A stretch of 64,000 nucleotides of DNA, taken from contig CALZFC010000030.1 in NCBI GenBank assembly GCA_945643635.1, forward strand, positions 4,268,001 through 4,332,000, in the 5' to 3' direction. The notes beneath the pieces are model-generated. The model saw only the letters and a list, made by a program, of their open reading frames with translations, was not told where the DNA came from and did no database searches. This document shows, piece after piece, positions 44,801 to 55,601 of this stretch. Within the stretch, counting starts at the first letter, position 1; each line of letters starts with the position of its first letter. The position numbers and the translations under genes were made by a program. The DNA is from Allodiplogaster sudhausi. Taxonomy: Eukaryota; Nematoda; Chromadorea; Rhabditida; Diplogasteridae.

Positions 44801-47800
44801 TCTTATTTATTTTAAAAACAAAACTTCTAATACATATGTAGTTATTGCCATATTTTCACCAATACGTTAGCGACCACTTCATCTATGTTTTCAATTTCTA
44901 GCATCACGACCGATGTCTCGACATGCATCATTAGCATATTTAATGGATTAAGTTATTCGAAAATTGCTATAAAACAGGGACCGAGTCAACTTCGTCCTCA
45001 ATTAGCACCGCTACGGCCACTCCCACAACTACGACAACGACCGGAGCATCCAGTGAGAAAATGAAATGAGAATATTCTAGCTAGAAAAGAAATTAGAATA
45101 TGCTAATTCAAAAAAGAATTAGAATATGCTAGTTCAAAAATAGGAACATGCTAGTTCAAAAAGAAATTCGAATATTCGAGTTGAAAAAAATCAGAATAGG
45201 TTAGTTCAAAAATAAATTAGAATATACTATTAAAAAGGAAATAAGAATATGCTAGTTGGAGAACAAAGTAGAATATAAAAAATTTTAGGAAATCGTTTAG
45301 AAAATTTTTTTTCCTTCTAGACTGCGGTGGATATATCGAGAGCAATGGGCATTTTTATGAGAACAAGTGCGTCGTGGCAGACGCAGCAGCCACTTGCGAG
45401 TCGTCGCCCGGCAACGAAACCGTCTGCCATTGCTCGACGAATCGAACTGGCGAGTTCTGCGAATATCGTGAGTCGACAAAAAAGGAAAAAAATAAAAAAT
45501 AGAAAAGAAAATCATGATACGCTTCTTTTAGCACTATCCACGATTGCTGTCCTCGGCACAAGCTATGGAGAAGATGGCATGAATATCATTAGACAGGTTT
45601 ATCTGTTAGGGAAAAAATATTCTTTTTACCGTCTATTTTATTTACCAATTTTGATCTAATCGTTTTTTTTAAAGAACCATTCTAACTTAGCTGACAAATA
45701 AATAGATTTTAGGCGGTAGATCAATCGGGCAGCAACTCTGCGGCAATGAGTATCTTGGTGCCATCCATGCTGGCCAGATACTCGCCTGAGCAACTCTAAG
45801 CCTTCTCATGGGATGTATCGGATATGTTTCAGTTCTTCAGTTTCGAGAGGAAAGAGATTGCGCTTAGGTTCGTAGATCAATTTACCGTAAACCTTCTCCT
45901 TGACTCCCTTTTTCTTCTTCATTTAAATATCTTTAAATAGCTCGCTCCACCGCACGTACGACCCTTCGATGGGAAACTGCTTCGCTTTCAATTACTTTAA
46001 CGGAAGTTTCTTCTATCAGTTGAGAATGACAGGGAGTCGAGGAGGTCTGTTTTCCTTGTAAATCTCTTTTTTTCCACTAAATAACCATGGAATTATCAAA
46101 ACTAAACAGGAATCTTTACGGCTCTGACCATCAATCAATCTGAATACTTTCCATGGACGGACACTGCTTCCATGCGTATCTTTGTGCATTCCACGGATTC
46201 CATCATTCTTGCGGAGAGTCCGGGGTGCGGCAGGCTTGACGAATTTATTATTTATATTATGATTAAAAAAAATTTAAATTCAGAGTCGTGGTGCAACCGT
46301 TGAGGAGAAATTTTGGCCTAGTTATTTCGAGAGTTAGCTGAATTTTATGAAATCCTTCATTCATATTTCTTAGGGATAGTATTTAGTGCATGGATGGAGT
46401 TTTAAAATACAGTATAATTACGCTGAAGGAGTGACATTTGCAGAATGATTATAATCTCTTGTCAACCACGTCAAGAGATGTCTGCGCTCATTCCGATGGC
46501 GTGCTTACAAATGGCGGCCGAGCTCACTCGTACTACCCGGGCGCCTTCACACTCGAGGTCTTCTCACCTCATTTCAACAACAAAAGCATTCCCAGAAATG
46601 CTTCTTCAATACAAGAATAGCTGTTTTTATGTGACATTATTCGTATAAATGACCAGAGCTATGAAAGTGAGACAAACGCAGGGCTGCTACCGCTCGTGCT
46701 ACCAAGACGTGCTGCAAGCGGAGTGCGGCTGCATGGATGCGACTTATCAGCGGCCTACTGAGTCGACCGCTTGCGGCATCAGTAAATGTTAGGAATGACT
46801 TGGACTATTTGTTTACTTTGAAGAATTGGAACTAATCTGTTGCTTATAAGCGAACTGTCCTAATGTGGGCCCATAATTCGAATAATGAAAAAAACAATCT
46901 AAAATAGTTAAATTTAAAGCGTTTATTATGTATGAAGTTGACGTTCGGCCAATAATAACATCCCTGTGCTCATCCCACAATCGGCCTGACACAACGATAA
47001 ATTATTAATTGTTAATTATGTATGTACATAATGATCGTCCTAAATTCGAAAAAAAAAAAAAGCTTATTTATTATGCATTATATACAGTATCCTGCATACT
47101 CTCTACGCTGTCCACGCGTGGAGAGAACTACGCGGCATGGCCAGAGTGCTCGTCAGGATGTCGTCAACCGTGTCACTTCTCCGAGTACAATATTGCTCTG
47201 TCGAAAGGAGCTCTTTCGGTTAATTTTTTAATATATATTTTTTTTAATTAAAAAAAATAAATTTATGCTCTCTACGCTGTCCACGCGTGGAGAGAACTAC
47301 GCGGCATGGCCAGAGTGCTCGTCAGGATGTCGTCAACCGTGTCACTTCTCCGAGTACAATATTGCTCTGTCGAAAGGAGCTCTTTCGGTTAATTTTTTAG
47401 TATATATTTTTTTTAATTGAAAAAAATAAATTTAATCATATGAAAAATATATTTAAAAATTAAAAAAAAAAAAACAATAAAAATAAAGTAATTTTTTCCT
47501 AAATTATGATTACATTTGCTCAGGCTTCGAGCAAATACGGGTGATGACGTAATCCTCGTGAGCATCGTCTTTGCTCTCCACGAGAACACGGCTACGGGTG
47601 ATGACGTAATCCTCGTGAGCATCGTCTTTGCTCTCCACGAGAACACGCTCGTCCACGTAGAAGAGCGAGAAATGACGGTAGAGCCAAAGTGCCTAAGATT
47701 GGGTTTTAGTTGTTATTTTAGTATTTTAATTTTTTATTTTATTATTGAATTTTACAAATTAATTTGTTTATAATCAATCATATAACTAAAAAAGAGAATA

Positions 47801-47917
47801 TATTATTTAAAGTTTTCACGGATGCTCTCGATAGTAGGCAGCTTTGGCGGAATTCTCCTCGCCCTCGGCGTTTGCTTTCTCTTTGAAATCATCGCGTTAC
47901 TCGCTGTCGTGTCATAG
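41874..47917 (+). CDS. EGAS-like protein: Cys-rich modules, Thr/Ser stalk, EGF, DEG/ENaC channel domain (first copy, probably damaged)
   Basis: A hydrophobic first exon (MLLCLLCGLFELARVVE, 41874-41925) is followed by Cys-rich exons 42027-42154, 42664-42714, 43227-43326, 43512-43657 and 43830-43965. Thr/Ser-rich stalk exons lie at about 44089-44193, 44488-44604, 44707-44780 and 44981-45053. An EGF-like exon follows (45321-45467; ends CHCSTNRTGEFCEY). The channel extracellular domain runs about 45531-47690 (MGNCFAFNYFNGSFFY, GCYRSCYQDVLQAECGC). The last exon, about 47823-47917, holds the second membrane helix with SFGG and FEIIALL. Predicted as an amiloride-sensitive-type cation channel subunit. 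Damage: TAA at 45797-45799 where the paralog has TCG; Cys replaced in the fourth exon (WGS for CCS, NI for DC); two tandem exon duplications. The CTATGAAAG exon near 46656 joins in uncertain phase. Confidence 0.75.
42160..42375. repeat. Inverted and direct copies of GTCGTTGTTGCCG
   Basis: Two copies on the plus strand (near 42181 and 42207) and three reverse copies CGGCAACAACGACTC / CGGCAACAACGCCTC / GCGGCAACAACGACTC (near 42283, 42306 and 42353) sit in the second intron of the gene. Short flanking matches such as AGATTGGCAA occur on both sides (42165 and 42373). It can form alternative hairpins. Absent from the paralog. Confidence 0.8.
42750..43155. repeat. Degenerate foldback repeat in the third intron
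   Basis: The left arm (GCGGTTTGCGAAAGTATCAAA to ATGAGGAATCGATTGG) and the right arm (CCAATCGATTCATCACATCAG to ATTCTCTCGCAAATCG) are inverted versions of one another. A related single arm is at 50924-51080. This appears to be another foldback family with GCGATTTGCGAGAGAATC at its end. Confidence 0.6.
45062..45275. repeat. Degenerate minisatellite in an intron (TTAGAATATGCTAGTTCAAAA unit)
   Basis: About seven diverged units of 28-32 bases with consensus AGAATATGCTAGTTCAAAAA and a variable AAATT fill the intron before the EGF exon. The paralog's equivalent intron (62318-62470) carries four or five related units. The unit core resembles the GAATATTC word. Confidence 0.8.
45966..46244. repeat. 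279-bp tract identical to the paralog
   Basis: Aligning by eye with 63218-63496 I find no difference over 279 bases, including the whole 58-base intron between two channel-domain exons, while flanking exons and introns differ visibly. Confidence 0.85.
47099..47436. repeat. Tandem duplication of an exon, 169-bp period
   Basis: 47099-47267 is repeated at 47268-47436 with about two substitutions. Each unit holds most of an exon encoding a Cys-rich part of the channel domain (PECSSGCRQPCHFSEYNIAL) and its following intron. The second unit lacks the TATACAG acceptor present before the first, so it may not be spliced in. Confidence 0.9.
47537..47650 (+). repeat. In-frame 57-bp duplication inside an exon
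   Basis: A 19-codon unit (TGDDVILVSIVFALHENTA) occurs twice in tandem at 47537 and 47594 with almost no difference, in the exon just before the last transmembrane exon. It keeps the reading frame. Confidence 0.9.
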
Positions 47918-48892
47918 TTCTAAAATCATAGTTCTGAGATCTAATAAAGCATTCATGCGCTAGAAGCTATCATTTACTCCTTGTCTCATTTTTGCTTGTT
48001 CGCAAATGAAGAGAACCATGACTGTGATTGAAAGGAATGTGATTGAGAGGGAAGACTGTTATTGCGATAAAATGATTGGGAACGCAGATGAGGATTTAAT
48101 TACAATTTTGATACATATTCCCCGCTCTTTCGAAGGGGATCAATTCGTTTAAGCGCCAATATATTCCAGAAAAGCCTTGAAGTACTCAACAACCATGTAT
48201 GTATGTATATTCTCCAGAATTAGACTCCTGCCAATGCCACGTGATGCACAGCGTTCCGAGCAGCAGCATCGGTTCATTTCTCACAAATGTATTGCCCACA
48301 AATTAGGAACATTTTCCTATGCGGTATACATTTTTGGACATACGCGTCCTAAGGAAAACTCGACCGCAACTTGAGAAAACATCAAAATAAAAATTTTAAT
48401 TCACGGGCCATGTCCGTAGATTAGTAAAATCCAAGGATGACCTTAAACGCCTGACAACTGGCTTTCATAGCGGACACATGTACTTTCAGTGCAGTGACAT
48501 TAGAAAGCCAAGACTTCACCACAGCGTTCTGACCCCAGTAGTTTGGGGAGCATCTGATGTTTTACTAAATGTTCACGGAATACATTTACATACTGGTAGA
48601 TGTTGTTTATAGGAAGTGATAACAATTCGTTACTTAGCTTATGCAGCTTATGTGTGTGTGTATACATACAATCGGCGACATCAGAATAGTTCATAGGATA
48701 CTTGCGCTCAACATACTAAAACTTCCTTGAAAGTCTTTTCTAAGATGGACTGGAAAAGGGATCCCAATATAAAACGTTAATATTCGATTAAGCTCCAGAA
48801 TCAGTGGCAGGAGGCGAGTCGTTCTGGAAAATCTGTTATTTAGCAAGACAATTTTTCATTTAATACTATTCGTTTAGTATATTTTGTGATGA
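47918..48892. other. Spacer with fragments of the duplicated 5' flank
   Basis: 48146-48180 repeats TTTAAGCGCCAATATATT from 41400, and 48425-48500 contains an inverted copy of the flank found at 58420-58480. No exon recognised. Confidence 0.5.
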
Positions 48893-50672
48893 TTATAACA
48901 TATATATTAAATGAACATTGCAAGGAGCTAATGGAACCTGCTTGCACTTTTCAGCAACCATTTTCCGTCGTCGCCGAGAGAAGGCAAGCCATGCGATCTT
49001 TGCAGCATATATGATCGTCTCGAGGATTGTGAAAACGCTCAGGCCGAGGAACATGTCCAGGTTGCCGCCAATATTGCCTCAAGGACAGAGATTATCACGC
49101 AATTTTAAATGTATTCGCAATTCTACGAAACTGACAAATGAAAATATTTATGCCAGTTTAAACAACTGACAGATAAGTTGCGAAAAGCTTATGGCGTGCA
49201 GCTGCGTATACTGCACGAATGCGAGTTCTTTGAAGAATATTCTAACGCCAGCCAAATCGCTTCAAGGACACATAAAACGCATAATCTTGCGACAAAAATG
49301 CTTATATATAGCTAAAACTTACATAAGGGAAAATAAAATGTGAAAAAATTTTAATTAAGATTTCTCACGTATGCTCTCGGAAACGACTCAGCACGAGCTC
49401 GTCAGCATAAGAGCTGCTCGGCGACTCCCGCGTCACGAACTCCACTCGATTGCACTCCAGTCGCTGCATGTTCTCTTTGACGAATCTTCTTGGACTTCTC
49501 AATTTATTCATTTTGTTCGCTTCACTTTTTCATTTCCCAACAGTTTACTCAAGGAAATTCAGCTAAACCATCATCAACTCTCTTCCTGCAGTCGTCCATT
49601 TGCTCTATTGTGCATGAGGTATATTCTGCAAGGAAAAAGGAGCTAGACAATCTCTGTCCACAATATCGAGACGTTTGACATTTGTCGAGGTTGAACACTT
49701 GTGGAGAACATCCGCAATGTCTATTGTACCTCCTGAAAAATATGATTAGTGTTCCATGAACATAGTCATTGACAAGGCAATATCCTATGTAGCTCACCAG
49801 CTTATAAGCTGGATGTTTTTGTTAGACTAAAAGTTTTGAAAGAGCGGCTAACATCGCCTTGCATTTTGCAATGCAGCCGGCGGACGTGTAGTTGCTCAAT
49901 GCTGTTTCGTATCCCTTAGGCCACTTCGATGTACAGTTGCCCCAGTTGTCCTGGTCAAGAAGCGAGTACTGCAAATCAATTAATTGGTTTACTTAATTGC
50001 GCACACTTTTAGACATCTCATGCAAAATGACCTGGTTCACTGAGAGCTCAACGTTGGAAATTCTTCCTGATTTGACAACAATTGGCTGAACGATATTATT
50101 TTTTTAAATAGTTTAATATTGTAGCCCAAGTTAAAATTACAAAAAAAATTAAAACAAGCCTACCTCACTAGAGCTAGTAAGCGTTGGCTCGAAATCGCCA
50201 ATAAAGATCTGGAAGCCTTCGACTGTAAAAAAAAGGACATTGTATTATTAGAAATCGATAAAGAGACGCACCTGTTAAATTTTGTGCGCTCGTGTCAAGA
50301 ATGATTTCCATCCTGGAAACACGAATACCTATTTCATGTTTCAAGGGAGATAATACAGTCCATGTTGAACAGTCAGTCTAACCAACTTCGAAGAAATGAG
50401 AGAAGATAGCAGTACCCATTATTAACTCCTGGAAACTGCTGTGTTCGAATGATAGCATCTTTTGCTGCGCGCACATCGAAGATCTCGCAGATGCCAAGCG
50501 AATTGTACGCAAGTTTGGCGTAACTTTAATGAAAAAAGTGGTTAGAAAGAATACTAGGAAAATAAGTAAAAATGAGTTTAAATAAAGAATGCACAATGAA
50601 ATCACTTACAGGCAGCAACTGACGTTTTGTTGTGCTATCTTACACGACTTGAACGTTTCAGAGCATTTGTAG
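48893..50672 (-). CDS. DEG/ENaC family cation channel subunit (N-terminus not found)
   Basis: Minus-strand exons: 50672-50610, 50523-50416, 50312-50272, 50222-50164, 50085-50032, 49968-49853, 49732-49579, one near 49490-49375, and a last one near 49090-48893. In order they encode KCSETFKSC, NSLGICEIFD, MEIILDTSAQN, GFQIFIGDFEP, SGRISNVELSVNQ, LDQDNWGNCTSKWP, AGCIAKCKAM, RHCGCSPQVFN, and the second membrane helix with GGNLDMFLGLSVFTILE. The last matches the conserved pore motif (GxS as GLS) followed by a basic tail RRRRK. This is the canonical ASC extracellular order. Channels of this family conduct Na+ in mechanosensory or peptide/acid-gated roles; the specific role is unknown. The first membrane helix should lie beyond 50672, where a MITE now sits (50718-50919). 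The phase at the junction into the 49490 exon is unclear. Confidence 0.8.
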
Positions 50673-50717
50673 CTAAAACATTAACGGCGCAAAAGCACTT
50701 ACTTCTGTACATACATA

Positions 50718-50919
50718 TATGACGGTGCAAACTAAAAAAAACGGTCGTTTTTGCGTTTTCGACCCGATATGCACATTTGCGCACAAATGTGCATGTACTT
50801 TTTGACCAATTTGGCATATTCGTGTGGAATATTCCAATAAAGTGTGGAATATTCCAAAAAAGTGCGCATAACGGGTCGAAAACGCAAAAATGACCGCTTT
50901 TTTAGCTTGCACTGTCATA
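50718..50919. mobile_element. TATGACGGTGCC palindromic MITE, copy 2
   Basis: 202 bp, same family as 35971-36183, slightly diverged (GACGGTGCAA at the left, TTGCACTGTC at the right), with an internal duplication of GTGTGGAATATTCCA. It lies at the presumed 5' side of the minus-strand DEG/ENaC gene, probably in an intron. Confidence 0.85.
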
Positions 50920-51636
50920 TATGACGCGATTTGCGAGAGAATCAAAAAGAAGCTTAGTTCCCGGGGACCCGGCCAAAATCGACCAGCTTAGATTTTCTTT
51001 AAAAGTTCTTAATAGGTGCTTTCTGATATGAGGAATCGATTGGAAGTGGTCTAAGGATCGGAAAATGCGGTTTTCGTTAGCTATAAAGGCTTGAAATATG
51101 GGGCTCGCCGCGCTGGTAGGCGAGTTGGATGCACGTCTGGGATCACTGCGGAGCGCTTTGTTGAGATATATAAACGAAAATTTACATCTCAATAGCCAAG
51201 ATATTGCTCTAAACAATAAAAAAAGAAAATTTTGAAAATTTCCAACTCTAAAGTATTTATAGACGTTGAAGTTTGAGAGGGTGCAGAAAAATTATTTCTC
51301 ATTTTACCAGAACCAAACCTACATATTTGTATAGAGCATGAAAAGAGCTTTCGAATGCACTATAGGAGTTATAAAACTTATGAAGTCTTTGATGTTTCCT
51401 GATCGATTATTTCGGCGAGGCTGTACAAATCAGCACGTCCGCGGATTAAAAAAGGTGCTTAAAAATCTTTTCACACGTCCAAACATAAACTAGAAGAAAG
51501 AGCGTGAAATTTGCTATAAGTTGACCTATTTCATTAGAAATAAAAACATTAGGATTTTTTGTTATCAGTTAAAAGCATGGGGCATCTGCTTGTAACAATT
51601 ATTCAAAGAAAGGCCCCAAAAAATTCCTCTGCCTAG
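50920..51636. repeat. Degenerate foldback remnants
   Basis: 50924-51080 matches the arms of the repeat at 42750-43155. 51470-51540 resembles the foldback element interior at 26840-26900 (CGTCCAAACATAAACTAGAAG versus CGTCGAAACATACATCAGAAG type). No coding exon recognised. Confidence 0.5.
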
Positions 51637-52279
51637 TCGCCGTTCTCTCTTCTGCCGAGAGTGCCCCGTCCGTCGATCCGAAGAAGAAGAGTCCGAGTGT
51701 GCGTTCTATCGAGCTGATCAAAGCCATCCTTGCCAACTCGTCCAGCGCAGCCACCTTCGTTGACACCTTTGTTACGGTGGCGCAGCATGCGCCAACATTT
51801 TCTTTTAAATGCCAATTTTTTAGAATCTAGTTCCTTTTTTTTCTTTTTTTTTCGCCCATTATTTTTCTACACGACGTTCGTTCAACTAGTAGGCAAAAGC
51901 AGTGAACAAACAACAACTTTTTTATGCCTTTGTAGAATTTTGTATCGCTTTTGACATCCGCGGCATCAGATCAGCGCTGGGTGGTTTCTGGGTACATATT
52001 CGGTGTACCGAGACTGCCTATCCTCTAGCACTCTTGCTTTCGAAATATGTATTATTTTTTTTAGAAAGGATACAGAAACAGTTGTGGCAATCCTTTCTTC
52101 TCTTGCAGATCATTTCGACAGTAGTGCTCTGTTCGGAAGTCGCCGAGTACATGTATCCCGACCTGGCACGCGAGCAAGTCTGGCAGGGCCTGCTGGCCAA
52201 CATCAAGAAGACGGGTCTATCCTCGTTTAGTTTGAAGTCAATCGGATACAAAAAATTTTCGACATGGTCATCAATCTAG
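51637..52279 (+). CDS. Fragment of an unknown plus-strand gene
   Basis: Two coding-like exons are visible. The first is 51637-51776, after a GCCTAG acceptor, encoding VAVLSSAESAPSVDPKKK... and SIELIKAILANSSSAATF. The second is from 52109 after CTTGCAG, encoding IISTVVLCSEVAEYMYPDLA and QVWQGLLANIKK, with a possible donor at 52214 or reading on to a stop at 52277-52279. The composition (Ala/Ser-rich amphipathic helices) suggests a small secreted or structural protein. No family recognised, no start exon found, and the downstream side is interrupted by repeats and a foldback element, so it may be a relic. Confidence 0.45.
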
Positions 52280-52455
52280 ATGTTCACAGACCATAATCTC
52301 CCTGCAAACTTGGGCTTTCTTATTATGCTTTTCAGATTCATCATTAAGGGACCTTGAAGTTTGCTTAGTTTCCTTGCTTAGTTTGAAGTCATTCGGATAC
52401 AAAAAAATTTTCGACATGGTCATCAAGCTAGATGTTCACGGACCATAATCCCCTG
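52222..52455. repeat. Direct repeat, about 75 bp, two copies
   Basis: 52228-52297 (TAGTTTGAAGTCAATCGG to GATGTTCACAGACC) is repeated at 52379-52449 with few changes, separated by about 80 unique bases. It overlaps the end of the unknown gene fragment. Confidence 0.8.
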
Positions 52456-52490
52456 AACATGCCATGGTCGAATATCTCAAACAGACTCTC

Positions 52491-54189
52491 TTAAGAGAGC
52501 CTGTCCGTATCGTTTGATCAAGGCCTGCCCTAGGAATTTTTTTTCGAATTTCTTCACCAAAATTGTATACAGTATACAACTCGACGTGGTGAACAAAATA
52601 GGCTATATTTCAATGTTGAAATAAATTTTCCGCGCGAGACCCAGTACAGTAATCTTTTAAATTACATTGGTCATAAGTCGCTTCAAACTTATTATTAGAC
52701 AACCATCGAGCTATCATTGGATAGCTGATTAAACGGGCTTTAATTTTCATGTTGATGATGTTTTCATAAAATTTGAATTTGGCCCTAAAAGACGGCCCTA
52801 AACATTTTCGAAAGTGTTTTTTGGCCAAATTATGCATTTTACATTCATTTCCACAAAACCGCTCCTGCATATTCTTAAACTACGTGAAATTTGCTACAAC
52901 ATATGTCTCTTTCAAAAGAATTAAAGGTCTCTCTCTTAGTTTCCCAAACGCTTGAACATGATCCGGTGTTAACTGTAACACCGTGCAAGCGCATTCTTCG
53001 ATTCATAACTGCGCTCAATGTCAATATTACAAAATCGTAAGTATATCATCTAAGAGCTCTCACGGAGATTTTCAAATGTTACATACATACTTTTATTGAA
53101 AAGTTTCAATTTATATGGGAAATTTCGTTCTGTACAATTAGAAGGCTTAAAAATCTACTTTAAAAACATTTTCGCCTGTCGAAACATACATCAAAAGAAA
53201 TAGGATGAAATTTGCTACAAGATGAACCCTTTCAATGGAATTCCATGCATACGATCTTTTGTTATAAGCCAAGAGAGTAGGATAACAAGGCCTTTTGGAA
53301 AAACTTTAGAAAAAAGTAATTGGAATATTCTAATTCGAATAACCTAAAATGTAAATTCTTGGGCGAAATGACAGCGACGCGACTGGCACTAGGTTTATGA
53401 TTTATAACAAAAGATCGTATGCATGGAATTCCATTGAAAGGGGTTCATCTTGTAATAAATTTCATCCTCTTTCTTATGATGTATGTTTCGACAGGCGAAA
53501 ATGTTTTTAAAGTAGTTTTTTAAGCCTTCTAATTGTTCATAACGAAATTTCCCATATAAATTGAAACTTTTCAATAAAATAATGTATGGAACATTTGAAG
53601 ATCTCCGTGAGAGCTCTTTGATGATATACTTACTATTTTGTAATATTGCCATTGAGCGCAGTTATGGATCGAAGAATGCGCTTGCACGGTGTTACAGTTA
53701 ACACCGGATCATGTTCAAGCGTTTGGGAAACTAAGAGAGAGACCTTTAATTCTTTTGAAAGAGAGATATGTTGTAGCAAATTTCACGTAGTTTAAGAATA
53801 CGCAGGAGCGGTTTTGTGGAAATGAATGTAAAATGCATAATTTGGCCAAAAACCACATTCGAAAATGTTTAGGGCCGTCTTTTAGCGCCAAATTCAAATT
53901 TTATGAAAACATCATCAACATAACACTTAAAGCCCCTTCAATCAGCTATCCAATGATAGCTCGATGGTTGTCTAATAATAAGTTTGAAGCGACTTATGAC
54001 TAATCTAATTTAAAAGATTACTGTACTGGGTGTCGCGCGGAAATTTTTTTTCAACATTGAAATATAGCCTATTGTGTTCCCCACGTCGAGTTGTATACTG
54101 TATTCAATTTTGGTGAAGAAATTAGAAAAAAAAACCTAGGGCAGGCTTTAATAGGGCCCTGCTCGAGTCTTACTGACATCCTCTCTTAA
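52491..54189. mobile_element. TTAA-flanked foldback element, copy 2
   Basis: About 1.69 kb, same family and orientation as 26160-27851, with long inverted arms and high similarity along the full length. TTAA at 52491-52494 and 54186-54189. It retains about 8 more bases than copy 1 near the right end (GCTTTAATAGGGCCC versus GTAGGGCCC). No transposase. Confidence 0.8.
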
Positions 54190-55601
54190 AGAAGGGCGAT
54201 CACCGAAAATTTACTAATATGAGTTCAAACATGCAAAAATCTCGAATGGAAGTCCATAGAATCAAACTAAAATATACGGTAAGAGCGTGACACTTGTTGC
54301 CAAATGCATTGTTTTTTTTCCAAAGCGGGATGATAATTCTGATTGACTATTTTGATGTCGTCTTGTTCTAGCTAAAAGTTTTTACAGAAAAACTAACACA
54401 AAAACTTTATTAAGCTCACTGAAATGTCAAAGTCGCGAAGTCTTTGTAAATTTTATCTTCCCGCTATGGTAAATGTACCCTAGTTACTGTATACACCACA
54501 TTTTTGCATTGCGACACAAATATGAATTTGATTCAAAAGTCTCACTTTCAAGTGCATATACTTGAATGTGAAACTCTTTTGAGGTCTTTTATGTGCATAT
54601 CATTTATCTATATGCTGAAACCTATTCGAAAATACGTAAAATGTCTCATATCTCGTGAACGACTTTTCGGTGATCCTTTAAGAATACTTCTGCTGTGGAG
54701 TCGGTCAAACTTCAATGGCAAGTCTTTTATGCGATATAGCCGTAAAAGTAGTCCTAATAGAAAACATTTTTTTTTAATTTAAAAATTTGTCCCTGACATG
54801 TCTCCCAGGTGTCTCTGAAATGTCCTGGACAATAAAATGTCCTGGACATATCAGAGACGCTTGTCTGTGTCCTCGAGGGAGAATAATCGTGCGGCAGTAC
54901 GTAGAACACGAATACAACAACCGTTTTGCAGAATTCCGTCAAAAAAAAAAAATTATGACCGAAAGTGACTTCCGATCACTTCACAGACGAGTTTTGGACT
55001 TGATTTTTTTGTGAGGTTGAATGACATGCGTAACCTCGGCACCATCGCATGTAATTCGAAAGTGTGTAGAATTCAGAGCGAAATTAAGAGAGAGAGAAAG
55101 AGATGGTTACTCTTGCATCGCATATGCGAGAATCAGAAGAGAATACGGACATTGTAATAAGTCCCTGATCGCCTTTGACAAATACTAATAAAGTCTTCAG
55201 TTATAACAAAAATTTGCTTAATGCAAGGCAGTTTACATTAGCACAAATGGAAATACAAATTGCTACAAAAGGAGCGGCAAAAGTTAATTATTGTAAATCT
55301 TGACAAGGCATGTCCAAAACCAGGCCCGGGCTGAGCGTGGAGTAATATGTATATTAATTAGAACATTATTGGAATGCATATTCGGACAATGAAAATCTGA
55401 TTACCCTGTAAAACGCTTAATGAGTATGATGTTCTAAATTTGAAACAAGAATGAAGGAATTTGCACTCCTTGCATACAAAATCGAGCTTATATTCTCCAT
55501 AACTCTTTTTTCCATTCACTTCGCTCAAATATCCACCCGGTGTTTGGTTGGCTCCCCCGAGTCTCTCTTCTGCTTCTCTCTGCGTCTCCGTCTCTCGTAC
55601 A
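54190..55601. other. Gene-free spacer
   Basis: A hairpin at 54811-54858 pairs GTCTCTGAAATGTCCTGGAC with GTCCTGGACATATCAGAGAC (three mismatches). A short purine tract lies near 55088. From 55420 on is the duplicated 5' flank shared with 38160-38340. No exon seen. Confidence 0.5.

Noticed and set aside
47009..47251. Single continuous ORF starting at 47009 as an independent gene
   Set aside because: The Cys-rich part is an internal channel-domain exon of the EGAS-like gene; the start is within its upstream intron.
50902..51216. 104-codon minus-strand frame upstream of the DEG/ENaC gene, considered as its N-terminus
   Set aside because: The sequence matches a degenerate foldback repeat also present at 42750-43155 and contains no membrane helix or family motif.
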